Below, in pieces: positions 32,646 through 40,767 of a stretch of DNA of 64,000 nucleotides (its first letter is position 1; every line of letters begins with the position of its first letter). Made by a program: the position numbers and the translations under genes. The stretch comes from Gordoniibacillus chartarius (GTDB lineage: Bacteria; Bacillota; Bacilli; Paenibacillales; NBRC-103111), in contig NZ_JBHLWN010000077.1 of NCBI RefSeq assembly GCF_042432825.1, forward strand, positions 325,300 to 389,299, given 5' to 3'. A model generated the notes under the pieces. The model was not told where the DNA came from and searched no databases. It was given only the letters and a program-made list of their open reading frames with translations.

Positions 32646-32709
32646 TCGCGCTTCACCTCTGAACGATCATGATGCGCATAGGGTGAACGAGAATATACCG
32701 ATTTATTCC

Positions 32710-33276
32710 TCATTCACCTGAACGGAACCGCCGGGCAAGCTCACGCCAATCCTCCATATATACGTTCCGCAGAGAGGGTCTGCGGCGAACCGCAAGCGGA
32801 TGATACGTGACGATGGTCGGTATCCCCCGTACTTCATGCCAAGCTCCCCGAAGCCGCTTTACCTCCGCTTCCTCATCCCCGAAGAACGACTGCACGGCTA
32901 TATTTCCGAAGCAGATGGCCAGTCTGGGCCGGACATCCTCCAGCTGCTTCTGCAAATGACTCATGCAAGCGTCTCTGCATACCTGCTTGTCGTAGGCACG
33001 GATCGGCCGGCATTTCAATACATACGTCACGTACAAGTCAGCTTCGCCTAAACCGACCTCGGCGGCGGCCTCCTGAAGCGTTATTCTTGTTCCGCAGACG
33101 AACGGCACTCCATTCGCATCCTCTCTGGCGCCGGGATTGTCGAGCAAAGCGAGGATTGCCGCATGCGGATTGCCTTCTCCCCATATGACGCGTCTGCGCT
33201 GCTTGGCCAGCTCGCATAGCTGGCACGATTCCAAGCCTTCGGGCACTTCATGCTCGTTCCATATACGCGTACTCAT
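32710..33276 (-). CDS. Uracil-DNA glycosylase, family 4-like (Fe-S)
   Basis: 188 aa. CxxC at residues 18-21 and two later Cys (KCRPIRAYDKQVC) match the four-Cys iron-sulfur cluster of family 4 UDGs. Motif 1 reads NPGAREDANGVPF, so PGxxED is kept but the usual GEAPG is LDNPG. The C-terminal motif is TYHPLAVRR. The enzyme removes uracil from DNA. Positioned upstream of the germination operon on the same strand, with a 64-base gap. A broader-specificity family 5-like enzyme is possible given the motif 1 change. Confidence 0.88.
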   Translation of the reverse strand: MSTRIWNEHEVPEGLESCQLCELAKQRRRVIWGEGNPHAAILALLDNPGAREDANGVPFVCGTRITLQEAAAEVGLGEADLYVTYVLKCRPIRAYDKQVCRDACMSHLQKQLEDVRPRLAICFGNIAVQSFFGDEEAEVKRLRGAWHEVRGIPTIVTYHPLAVRRRPSLRNVYMEDWRELARRFRSGE

Positions 33277-33424
33277 GAACCTGCACTCCTTCCGCTTTCA
33301 CCTGAAAGTCGTATCTTTAACATGTCCATTCGCACAATTGTAAGTATTGGGGAGCAAATTCCGGTTTACTTGCGAATACATATAATGTCGTTCACAATAA
33401 AGAGAGGAAAGGCGGGGGTAGTGA

Positions 33425-34831
33425 ATGGATTCCAACTTCGGCAGCCGTTATACCATGAATGGCGCTGTCAAGGAGCTGACATACGGCCGTTTGCACGAAG
33501 CCGACGATCAAGCGCTGAGCAGGCGTGTTTATCTTTATGAACTACGGGGCGGGCAAACCGGTCCCGAGCGGCGCGATGCGCTGCTGCGCGGGGCCTCTTT
33601 CAATCACGACGCCTTCATGCACATATTGGACGTAGGGTTTGTAGGGAACAGCAGCTTTGCCGTATTCAAAGCGGATGGAGGCGCACCGCTGCTCGAGGTG
33701 CTGCGCAGACACGGCCTTGATGCGGAAGACGTCGTCAAGCAAGTCTACGAGCTTGGACTGGCGATGCTGGAAGCTGCGGAGGAAGGCGTCTTCGGTTACG
33801 GAGTATTGGCCGATAACATTTGGCTGGGCAGCGGCGGTCGTCTTATGCCGATTCATTATTGGGAGCCGGGCGAGGAACGCGCCAAAGGTGCAGCCGGCTT
33901 ATGCGGCTTGCTGCGCCAGCTCCTCCTTAAGGATGCTGCGGCAGCAAACTGGAGAACCGTATCGGAGCCGCGTCTGCGCATTGCGCTGCACAGGCTGCAG
34001 CTAGACCGCATGGAGGCGCTGCTCAGCGTCATGGACCGCGTTCATCGGGAGAAGCTCGCGCTGGCGAACTTCCTCGTACTGCTTCAAGGCTGCCTGCCGG
34101 ATACAGCCCCTAAGGAGGAGCTTGCGGCACAGCCTCCAATTGAAGACCATGCCGCCGCTCAGCCGGACGTACTGCCGTCGCTTTCCGCACGACCCTTTGC
34201 GGAGCCCGTCCGGCCAACTCAATCGGAGCCTGGTGAGGATACGAGCGTGCTTCGCCCGCCAGCGCTGCCTGTCGTGCGTGTTGCGAGCCATATCCCGGGC
34301 GAGCCGGAAGTGAAGGATGAGGACGCTCGCGACGACGAGCCGTCCGGGGAAGAGGAAGAGCCCCGCCGGCCGCTGTGGCTCCGTCTAACGGTCGTGGCCG
34401 GAGCGGCCTGCATCTTCGTCGTCGTCTTCATCGGCTGCTTGGCGATGTTCTTCAGCTCGGGCGGCGAGCGCGCCGATACCGCCTCCGCGCCGTCATCCGG
34501 CGAACCGGCGGCGCAAGCGTCGCCGCCGACTGCTGCTGCGGCACCTGTCCGGCAAGAAGCCGCTCCAACGCAGCCGCCGAAGACTTCCGAGCCAAACCCT
34601 GCCCCGAACCAGCCGGCAGCCAACAATGGACCGACGTCGGTTCCTAAGCTGATCGGGCTTACCCGCGCCGAGGCCGAGAAAACGGCTCTCGCCGCAGGAT
34701 TGCGCTATTCGTTTTCGATTATTCACAGCGATGCGCCGCAGGGCACCGTGTTTGAGCAGGAGCCTGCGGCGGGGACGGCGGCGGCCCGCGGCGACAGCGT
34801 CAAGTTTAGCGTCAGCAGAGGAAGCCAGTAG
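33425..34831 (+). CDS. Pseudokinase-like membrane protein with a C-terminal PASTA domain
   Basis: 468 aa. Residues about 15-225 look like a degenerate Hanks-type kinase: VYLYELRG in the VAIK region, and GVLADNIWLGSGGRLMPIHYW where HRDLKPxN and DFG should be. Only the Asn of the catalytic loop survives, and HRD Asp and DFG are missing. A Pro/Glu-rich linker (230-316), one TM helix (317-343), a Pro/Ala/Ser-rich extracellular stalk and a single PASTA domain (about 403-468, VPKLIGLTRAEAE) follow. Active PknB/PrkC kinases have the same topology, with PASTA binding peptidoglycan. This protein probably senses cell wall without phosphotransfer. AGGCGGGGG precedes the ATG. Confidence 0.8.
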   Translation: MDSNFGSRYTMNGAVKELTYGRLHEADDQALSRRVYLYELRGGQTGPERRDALLRGASFNHDAFMHILDVGFVGNSSFAVFKADGGAPLLEVLRRHGLDAEDVVKQVYELGLAMLEAAEEGVFGYGVLADNIWLGSGGRLMPIHYWEPGEERAKGAAGLCGLLRQLLLKDAAAANWRTVSEPRLRIALHRLQLDRMEALLSVMDRVHREKLALANFLVLLQGCLPDTAPKEELAAQPPIEDHAAAQPDVLPSLSARPFAEPVRPTQSEPGEDTSVLRPPALPVVRVASHIPGEPEVKDEDARDDEPSGEEEEPRRPLWLRLTVVAGAACIFVVVFIGCLAMFFSSGGERADTASAPSSGEPAAQASPPTAAAAPVRQEAAPTQPPKTSEPNPAPNQPAANNGPTSVPKLIGLTRAEAEKTALAAGLRYSFSIIHSDAPQGTVFEQEPAAGTAAARGDSVKFSVSRGSQ

Positions 34832-34846
34832 AAAGGGTGCTTTTCG

Positions 34847-35494
34847 TTGAGTCAAGACGAACGATTTGATGTGTTGGATGAAGGCGGTCAAGTGATCGGA
34901 ACGGCAACACGCGCGGAGGTGCATGCCCAAGGCTTGTGGCATCGCACCTTCCAATGCTGGATCTGGGGCCGCGACGCCGGGGGCGTATTCGTATTGTTTC
35001 AGCTCCGCCACCCGGAGAAGGACACCTTCCCGGGACTGCTCGACATTACATGCGCCGGACATTTGCTGTCCGGCGAGACACCCGAGGACGGCGTGCGCGA
35101 GCTGCAGGAGGAGCTGGGCGTCGACGTCCCCTTCCACAGCTTGACGCCATGCGGCGTATATGCGGAAGAAGACCGTCTTTCCGGCGGCGTCATCGACCGG
35201 GAGCAGTGCCATCTGTTTGCGCTCGAGCGCGCCGAGCCGCTCTCCTCCTACCGGCTCCAGCCGGAGGAAGTGAGCGGCTTGTATCGGGTCATGCTGCACG
35301 ATGTTCATCGCATGCTGGAAGGCGAAAGCGTCCCGGCAGCCGGCGTTCTGCTGCAGCCGGACGGAACGCTGCTCGCATGTGAACGCCTTCTGCGGCCCGC
35401 CGACTTCGTCCCCCATGCGGCGGATTGCTACAGCCTGCTGTTCCAAGCGGTCGGCGCCGCCGTTACGGAAGCAGCACCTGCACCGCATAAATGA
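34847..35494 (+). CDS. Nudix hydrolase (isopentenyl-diphosphate isomerase-like)
   Basis: 215 aa from a TTG start at 34847, 16 bases after the pseudokinase stop, with AAAGGGTG upstream. The Nudix box is complete: GHLLSGETPEDGVRELQEEL (G-x5-E-x7-RE-x2-EE). The N-terminus (FDVLDEGGQVIGTATRAEVH) and WHRTFQCWIW resemble YfcD-like Nudix proteins related to IPP isomerase. Likely hydrolyses a nucleoside diphosphate derivative; substrate unknown. Its last 32 bases overlap the convergent AEC transporter gene. Confidence 0.9.
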   Translation: MSQDERFDVLDEGGQVIGTATRAEVHAQGLWHRTFQCWIWGRDAGGVFVLFQLRHPEKDTFPGLLDITCAGHLLSGETPEDGVRELQEELGVDVPFHSLTPCGVYAEEDRLSGGVIDREQCHLFALERAEPLSSYRLQPEEVSGLYRVMLHDVHRMLEGESVPAAGVLLQPDGTLLACERLLRPADFVPHAADCYSLLFQAVGAAVTEAAPAPHK

Positions 35495-36389
35495 CGAACG
35501 TGACCGTAAATATGGAGAAGATCGTCGAGGAGAATACGGCCTGCGAAGCGAATTCCGGTTCATTGTCGAATTCGACGGCGAGCAGCACCGAGCTTAACGA
35601 GGTCGGCACGGCGCAGGACAGGACAAGCGCCTGCGCAAGCGGACCGGTGAAGCCGAACAGCAGCACGACGCCGAATCCGAGCGCAGGGCCGACGAGCAGG
35701 CGCAGCACGTTGGAGACGAGCACGTCGGACAGCTTCAGCTTCCATGCCATGCTGCCGAGCTGTACGCCAAGCGTCAGGAGCGCGGTTGCGATGAACGCAT
35801 TGGCTACATAATTAATCGGTGTATAGATCGCGGGCGGGATCGTAACTTCAAAGCCCCGCAAAGCGAAAGCGAGCGGAATGACATAAATGACGGGCATGGA
35901 CAAGATGGTGCGCCACAGCTTCTTGGCGTCCATTTTGCCGGCGTTGACGCTGTAGATCCCGTACGTGTTCGGAATAAGGCTCTGCATCATCATAATGATA
36001 ATTTGTACGGACAGTGTGAACGGATCGCCGACGAAGACGAGCTGATTGAGCGGAATCGCGTAATTGGCGCTATTGTAGAAAATAACACTGTTGCGCATTG
36101 AGCTGCGCATGCCGGCCTTATACCGCCGCAAGCGCATCACGACCTCGACGATCAAGCACAGCAGCGCGAAGTAGACCGCAAAGTACAGCAGCACCTGTCC
36201 GAGCACGACGAACGAGATCGTCGATTCATACAGCATCTTGAGCATGACCGCCGGCGAGAACAAGTAAAAATTCAGCTTCGACAGCGTCTTGATATCGAGC
36301 TGAAACAGCCGGTACAGTAATGCTCCGATCGCGATCATAATCGAAAGCGGAATAACGTTGTTCAGTAAAATATGTCCGAAATAAGCCAT
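35463..36389 (-). CDS. AEC family transporter (auxin efflux carrier-type permease)
   Basis: 308 aa, about ten TM helices in two halves of five, with the conserved central polar region and C-terminal SCAVPTSLSSVLLAVEFD. Bacterial AEC proteins include malonate and malate permeases (MleP) and are secondary carriers of organic anions. Its 3' end overlaps the convergent Nudix gene by 32 bases. Substrate unknown. Confidence 0.9.
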   Translation of the reverse strand: MAYFGHILLNNVIPLSIMIAIGALLYRLFQLDIKTLSKLNFYLFSPAVMLKMLYESTISFVVLGQVLLYFAVYFALLCLIVEVVMRLRRYKAGMRSSMRNSVIFYNSANYAIPLNQLVFVGDPFTLSVQIIIMMMQSLIPNTYGIYSVNAGKMDAKKLWRTILSMPVIYVIPLAFALRGFEVTIPPAIYTPINYVANAFIATALLTLGVQLGSMAWKLKLSDVLVSNVLRLLVGPALGFGVVLLFGFTGPLAQALVLSCAVPTSLSSVLLAVEFDNEPEFASQAVFSSTIFSIFTVTFVIYAVQVLLP

Positions 36390-36491
36390 CGCTGTCTACC
36401 TTCCCATCCGTTATTTGACGAACCCCCTTATTATAGCAGAATAGAAAGCGGTTGCGGGGCTGCAGAATCATTTTTCCTTTGCGTCCGTTCG

Positions 36492-36500
36492 TGGTATGAT
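36492..36500 (+). promoter_or_regulatory. Extended -10 promoter element
   Basis: TGGTATGAT, an extended -10 box, 27 bases before the start of the next gene, with AAGGAGG at 36511. A very short leader results. No good -35 hexamer, as is common with extended -10 promoters. Confidence 0.4.
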
Positions 36501-36526
36501 GGTGCTATATAAGGAGGAGCTCATCT

Positions 36527-37165
36527 ATGTCCGATAAAGATACCGAACAACTGAACCAAGACGAAACCGAAGCTTCATCCGGCCCGAGTGAAGGCGAGAT
36601 TATTATGAACTGGTTCCAGCTCATCCACAACGTACTAAAGGAACAGTTTTCCGAATACGAAGTGGAAGGCCAAGTCGGACAGCACCAGCTGCACGGCCCG
36701 ATGATGGCGTTTACGCTGAAGAAGGATGACAAATCGTACACATGCGGCTTCTTCCTTGCGGAGCTGGCGCGCCAATTCCAGAACAATCCGAATGCCGTGC
36801 TGTGGCTTACGTCTTATTTTGTCGACCTGGCCAAGAGCCCGGAGAGCCGGCCGCTGCCGACTCCTCCGCAATCCGAGGACGACGCCAAGCACTTGTTCGA
36901 CGATATTATTGTTCCGCACTGCGCCAAGACCGTGCGTGAAGAATTTGAGCCCGAGCCCGTTTATATCGACCTAGAGCTGCACCCGGATCACGGTCCCGTC
37001 CTCGAAGCCGGATTTCCCAGCATTGTGGAGGGCAGCAACACCTGTGCGATCCCGCTGCATTATTTGCTGACGCTGCACTTGATGAACCGTGACCCGGCGG
37101 ATGCGATCATTCAGGCACTTAATAATTTGAAAGAGCTGCACCGCCAGCAGCAGGCTCAGGCCTGA
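36527..37165 (+). CDS. Conserved-looking hypothetical acidic protein
   Basis: 212 aa, no signal peptide or TM segment. An acidic, disordered N-terminus (residues 1-22) precedes a folded-looking region (WFQLIHNVLKEQFSEYEVEG, then KSYTCGFFLAELARQF). Later come DIIVPHCAKTVREEF and a Gln-rich end. Strong AAGGAGG ribosome binding site and own terminator, so it is expressed as a single gene. I recognise no family. Confidence 0.85.
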   Translation: MSDKDTEQLNQDETEASSGPSEGEIIMNWFQLIHNVLKEQFSEYEVEGQVGQHQLHGPMMAFTLKKDDKSYTCGFFLAELARQFQNNPNAVLWLTSYFVDLAKSPESRPLPTPPQSEDDAKHLFDDIIVPHCAKTVREEFEPEPVYIDLELHPDHGPVLEAGFPSIVEGSNTCAIPLHYLLTLHLMNRDPADAIIQALNNLKELHRQQQAQA

Positions 37166-37192
37166 TTCAATTCGAATAAGCGTAGGATCAAC

Positions 37193-37240
37193 GGCTTCAT
37201 ATCGCAAATCATCATTGCGTGTGAAGCCTTCTTCATTTTC
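37193..37240 (+). terminator. Terminator after the hypothetical gene
   Basis: Stem GGCTTCA / TGAAGCC with inner GCAA/TTGC pairing, followed by TTCTTCATTTTCC. Confidence 0.55.
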
Positions 37241-37327
37241 CTTGCAATTTCCTTAACTTGACATTTCAATCTATAACAATTATCATTACAGATGGAAAAT
37301 AATTTACTTATTGGAGGTAAGCTGCTT

Positions 37328-37960
37328 ATGAGTCAACAAGCTGTTTATAACGATGTATTCACCGTATTGAGCGAACGTCATGCGGTAAAGCAGTACCAAG
37401 CCGGGCACCAAATGCCGCAAGCCGACCTTGAGCAGCTGCTGCTTTCGACCTCGCAGGCGCCGTCCGCGTGGAACCTCCAGCATTGGAAGCTGCTCGTGAT
37501 CGAAGACCAGGCACAGAAGGAAAAGCTGCTGCCGATCGCCTACGGCCAGAAGCAAATTGTGGAAAGCTCCGTCGTTATCGCCGTTCTGGGAGATCTGGAA
37601 GCAAACAAGAATGCCCCGCTCGTATTTGGTCCGGGTGTCGAGGCCGGAGTTCTTTCTAAGGAGATTTACGACAATCTTATCGGTCAAATTGAAGGAGCTT
37701 ACCAGAACCCGCAAATCGCCCGCGACGAAGCGATCCGCAACGCTTCCCTCGCCGCCATGCAGCTGATGATCGCGGCGAAAGCGATGGGCTATGACACGTG
37801 TCCGATGGGCGGCTTCGACAAGGAGAAATTTGTAGAAGCGTTCAACGTTCCTGCCCGTTATATTCCGAACATGCTGATTACCGTCGGCTTGGCAGCGCAG
37901 CCGGCCCGTCCGTCCGGCCGTTTCCCGATCGATCAAATTACGCAAAAAAACACGTTCTAA
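37328..37960 (+). CDS. Nitroreductase family flavoprotein
   Basis: 210 aa from the ATG at 37328 with GGAGGT at proper spacing; the frame is open to an ATG at 37292 without a binding site. FMN-binding ERHAVKQYQ at the N-terminus, QAPSAWNLQHWKLLVI, and the C-terminal GYDTCPMGGFDKEKF followed by the GLA-x-PxRPS-x-R pattern. Family members reduce quinones, nitro compounds or other electrophiles with NAD(P)H and FMN. Similar to YodC/NfnB-type proteins of Bacillus. Monocistronic. Confidence 0.92.
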   Translation: MSQQAVYNDVFTVLSERHAVKQYQAGHQMPQADLEQLLLSTSQAPSAWNLQHWKLLVIEDQAQKEKLLPIAYGQKQIVESSVVIAVLGDLEANKNAPLVFGPGVEAGVLSKEIYDNLIGQIEGAYQNPQIARDEAIRNASLAAMQLMIAAKAMGYDTCPMGGFDKEKFVEAFNVPARYIPNMLITVGLAAQPARPSGRFPIDQITQKNTF

Positions 37961-38007
37961 AGATCATCGGCTTACGCCGAATTACGAACTGTGCGATTAC
38001 AGCCCTA

Positions 38008-38050
38008 ATACCCCCAAACGCTTGCCTGCAAAGCAACCGGATGGGGGTAT
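38008..38050 (+). terminator. Probable terminator after the nitroreductase gene
   Basis: ATACCCCC pairs with GGGGGTAT around an inner GCTTGC/GCAA hairpin; a weak T stretch (AAGTTTCTATT) follows. It also lies downstream of the convergent add gene and may act both ways. Confidence 0.45.
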
Positions 38051-38091
38051 AAGTTTCTATTAGATATGTTTGCCCGGCCGCCGCTCCATCT

Positions 38092-39117
38092 CTACGTCCC
38101 GCTCGCCAACCCCAATTCGGTCTGCAGGCTTGCCGTCAGCTCACGCTTCCTCTCCGTCTCAAGAAAAGAGACATTGGCTGCATTCAATATCAACTGCTTC
38201 ATCTCCCCTATCGTAAATCGGTACAGCTTCATAATTTTCTCATATTCTTGGGTCATCGTCGTATTGGAAACCGTCGTATTGTCCGTGTTCACCGTCACCA
38301 GGATCCCTTGCTCGAAGTATTCTTTAATCGGGTGCTCCTCCCAACAGCGGACCGCTTTCGTTTGGATGTTGCTCGTCACGCACATCTCCAATGCAATGTT
38401 CCGTTCTTTAATCCACTGCACAAGCGGCTCGCTCTCCTTTAACCGCACCCCATGTCCGATTCGCACTGCGTGCATATGGGAGACGCATTCCCTAATATTT
38501 TCCGCACCGGCGGCTTCGCCGGCATGGAGTGTAACGGGAAAGCCGTACCGGTCCGCCAGACGAAACACATCGCGGTGCAGCTGAGGAGGAAAGCGCGCTT
38601 CGTCTCCCGCCAAATCGACGCCGACGACACCGCGACCTTGAAAGGAATGCGCTGCGTGAATGACACGGATGTTCTCAGCCGGATCGTGACTCCGCAAGCA
38701 AATGACGATCGCTCGCGCGAGCGTACCCGACTCCCGCTCTCCCCGTTCTAATCCGTGCAGAACTTCAGCAATCACCTCTTCCGCAGACAGTCTCCCTGCC
38801 GTATGCAGCAGCGGAGCAAACCTGACTTCGATATATTTAACCCGGTCGGCGTGAGCGTCCATAACGAGTTCATAGGCAGCGCGACGCAGCCCTTCGGAAG
38901 TTTGCAGGCAACGAAGGGGAAGATCGAATTTGGCTAAGTAATCGCCTAAGCTGCCGCACATTTCGCTTGCCTGCAAGTGAGCCGCCAATCGCGCCGGGTC
39001 CGTATCCGGCAAACGGATCCCCTCCTCCGCTGCAAGCTCGATAACGGTGGCCGGCCTCATGCTCCCATCCAAATGAATATGCAAATCCACTTTCGGCAAT
39101 AATCGGACGTGGTCCAT
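38092..39117 (-). CDS. add: Adenosine deaminase
   Basis: 341 aa. Zinc/catalytic residues are visible: KVDLHIHLDGS at residues 9-19, TLHAGEAAG (His, catalytic Glu), IGHGVRL, and VNTDNTTVS (Asp). Deaminates adenosine or deoxyadenosine to inosine for purine salvage. Bacterial homologues also include aminofutalosine or adenine deaminases. The usual SLNTDDP is changed to TVNTDNTTVS here, so the exact substrate is less certain. Confidence 0.9.
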   Translation of the reverse strand: MDHVRLLPKVDLHIHLDGSMRPATVIELAAEEGIRLPDTDPARLAAHLQASEMCGSLGDYLAKFDLPLRCLQTSEGLRRAAYELVMDAHADRVKYIEVRFAPLLHTAGRLSAEEVIAEVLHGLERGERESGTLARAIVICLRSHDPAENIRVIHAAHSFQGRGVVGVDLAGDEARFPPQLHRDVFRLADRYGFPVTLHAGEAAGAENIRECVSHMHAVRIGHGVRLKESEPLVQWIKERNIALEMCVTSNIQTKAVRCWEEHPIKEYFEQGILVTVNTDNTTVSNTTMTQEYEKIMKLYRFTIGEMKQLILNAANVSFLETERKRELTASLQTELGLASGT

Positions 39118-39144
39118 ACCGCCATCTCCCTTCTCGCTCGAACA

Positions 39145-39324
39145 TTACGAATGTGGATCTTCGTTGGCTTTCAGCATAGGCTCCGCATACAGATCCGGCT
39201 GAATCACAATATCGTCGGCTAACTCCAGGATCGCCCCATGCTTTCGCATACGCTTCAACGATTCGATCAGCTCCGCTTTATGCGATGACTCCGTCTCCTT
39301 CACCAATTGGAAGAGCAGTCCCAT
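39145..39324 (-). CDS. Small hypothetical protein upstream of add
   Basis: 59 aa from the ATG at 39324, with GGGGAGG seven bases upstream; an in-frame longer start at 39354 lacks one. Charged helical protein (LVKETESSHKAELIESLKRM) without signal or TM segment. Ends 27 bases before the add start on the same strand, so probably co-transcribed. No family recognised. Confidence 0.6.
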   Translation of the reverse strand: MGLLFQLVKETESSHKAELIESLKRMRKHGAILELADDIVIQPDLYAEPMLKANEDPHS

Positions 39325-39354
39325 GTCATGACCTCCCCAAGAGTCGCATGTCAA

Positions 39355-39664
39355 TTAAACGTTATTTTATATTACGTATATTAATGATATTTGAATTCAA
39401 TCATACTCATCAACCTTAAATAAGTCAATTAATATATCATTAAATTAACAAGCAATTGAGCATCCAACAGATGTTTGCGAATAAGATCAAAGTATGTGTT
39501 ACTTATATGTAATATTCAATTACATTAATATGATGTTTATAACCGTTAACTGCTCCATCCACTATCCCCACCGCTCCATCAACGAATACAATTCAAGATA
39601 TGCACAAGAATAACCGGGGGGGTACCCCCCCCGGTCCACTTTAGGTTAGTGCTCTTATTCCCGC
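39355..39664. other. 310-base AT-rich intergenic region
   Basis: No coding frame. Strongly AT-rich with several TTAATAT/ATTAAT runs, likely the promoter region of the minus-strand gene pair to the left. It includes the G/C palindrome listed separately. Confidence 0.5.
39613..39635. repeat. Nearly perfect G7-TA-C8 palindrome
   Basis: ACC, seven G, TA, eight C, GGT: a 23-base self-complementary element in an AT-rich spacer, 30 bases after the stop of the minus-strand lipoprotein gene. It would form a very stable hairpin and could act as a terminator for that gene, but the following TTATTCTT is a poor T run. Confidence 0.6.
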
Positions 39665-40585
39665 TTATTTTGACACTTCCATCGGTTGAAGAGGATGATC
39701 CTTTACTATGCTTTCCACTTCCTCATATCCTGGCGGGAAGGCGAAATTGTAACGCGCCGGAAGCGCAAAAACATATCGCGAATTGCGGCCAAGCTCTCTC
39801 GGCCCTATAGGAGCCGCTCCTATGTGAAATTCTCCCTGCTGCAGCGAGCTCCACTGAGCTTGCGTGAATATCATAATAGGAATGTCCTGCCTCGGGGACT
39901 CCTTAGTCCATTTAGGATGCCTGATGCTGAGCAAAGGTCCTTTTTCAACAATCTTCTCACCCTCCGGACCTCCCGGCGCCAAGCCGTTCCACTCGTCCGT
40001 GACCATCGCGAACCCTTTCCAGCTTTCCGGCAACGGGAAACGAAAACCGTATTCTGTATTCGAATACACAACAGCATTTTCTTCCTCATATGCGCCTAGC
40101 TCAACATTGTCGATCAACCAGCGGTTGTTTATCTTTTTCACCTCGGCAACTATAGCCCGCTTCGCTGCAATCCCGTTCTTGCTCGTGATTTCAATGACCA
40201 GGCCTTTCACCCGATACACGTCTTCCGAAACTTTTTGGGTGCTTTGCACATCAATACGGTCAGGCCACGGACTGGATACCATTCTGCCGGGAGCCTGCTC
40301 GGGATCGCTCTGCCACTGGGTAAGAAGCTCTTGGGAAACCAGGTCTCCGTAGTGCTCCTGCATACTTTTGCTAACGACGTCCTTTGGAGCCAGAAGCGAT
40401 ACCCGTTGAAGCTTTCCGCCGAAGCTTTCGACCAAACTGCGAACCGCTTCCTCAGCCGTCGTTTCGGATTGTGGAGCCTCCGCCTGCACCGGTGCCGGAG
40501 TTTCTTTGATCGTACACCCGGTCAGAGCAATACTGAACGATAATAGGATTACGAGCCACTTTGCTTGTTTCATGATGTACTTCAC
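39665..40585 (-). CDS. Hypothetical lipoprotein
   Basis: 306 aa. Signal peptide with lipobox ALTGC (Cys at 24), so anchored to the outer face of the membrane. After an acidic, Pro-rich linker (30-45), a region like NTF2/DUF4878-type folds (TAEEAVRSLVESFGGKLQ, then VYRVKGLVIEI and NNRWLIDNVEL) is followed by a second domain containing YGFRFPLPESWKGF, common in Bacillus lipoproteins. Function unknown. Monocistronic. Confidence 0.88.
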   Translation of the reverse strand: MKYIMKQAKWLVILLSFSIALTGCTIKETPAPVQAEAPQSETTAEEAVRSLVESFGGKLQRVSLLAPKDVVSKSMQEHYGDLVSQELLTQWQSDPEQAPGRMVSSPWPDRIDVQSTQKVSEDVYRVKGLVIEITSKNGIAAKRAIVAEVKKINNRWLIDNVELGAYEEENAVVYSNTEYGFRFPLPESWKGFAMVTDEWNGLAPGGPEGEKIVEKGPLLSIRHPKWTKESPRQDIPIMIFTQAQWSSLQQGEFHIGAAPIGPRELGRNSRYVFALPARYNFAFPPGYEEVESIVKDHPLQPMEVSK

Positions 40586-40678
40586 TCCTTTCCCTTCCTG
40601 ACGAAAGAAACACCCGATTTGTTTTGGCTCAAGGGACCCAAATTCCAGAAATCCTGATTCCGGATGTTAGACCGGCAC

Positions 40679-40723
40679 AAAAAAAATCGCCCTCACACGC
40701 CGATAAGGCGTGCTAAGAGCGAC
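40679..40723 (-). terminator. Terminator of purT
   Basis: Minus strand: long stem TCGCTCTTAGCACGCC / GGCGTGTGAGGGCGA with a four-base loop, followed by eight T. Confidence 0.9.
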
Positions 40724-40767
40724 ACTGCTTGTACACCATACGAAGCTATCTTTTGTTGAAGTCCTGC

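Noticed and set aside
32646..32720. Sigma-G promoter for the germination operon
   Set aside because: The match (GGAATA, 18 bases, CACCCTA) is too weak to list as a feature; mentioned only in the gerA-type entry.
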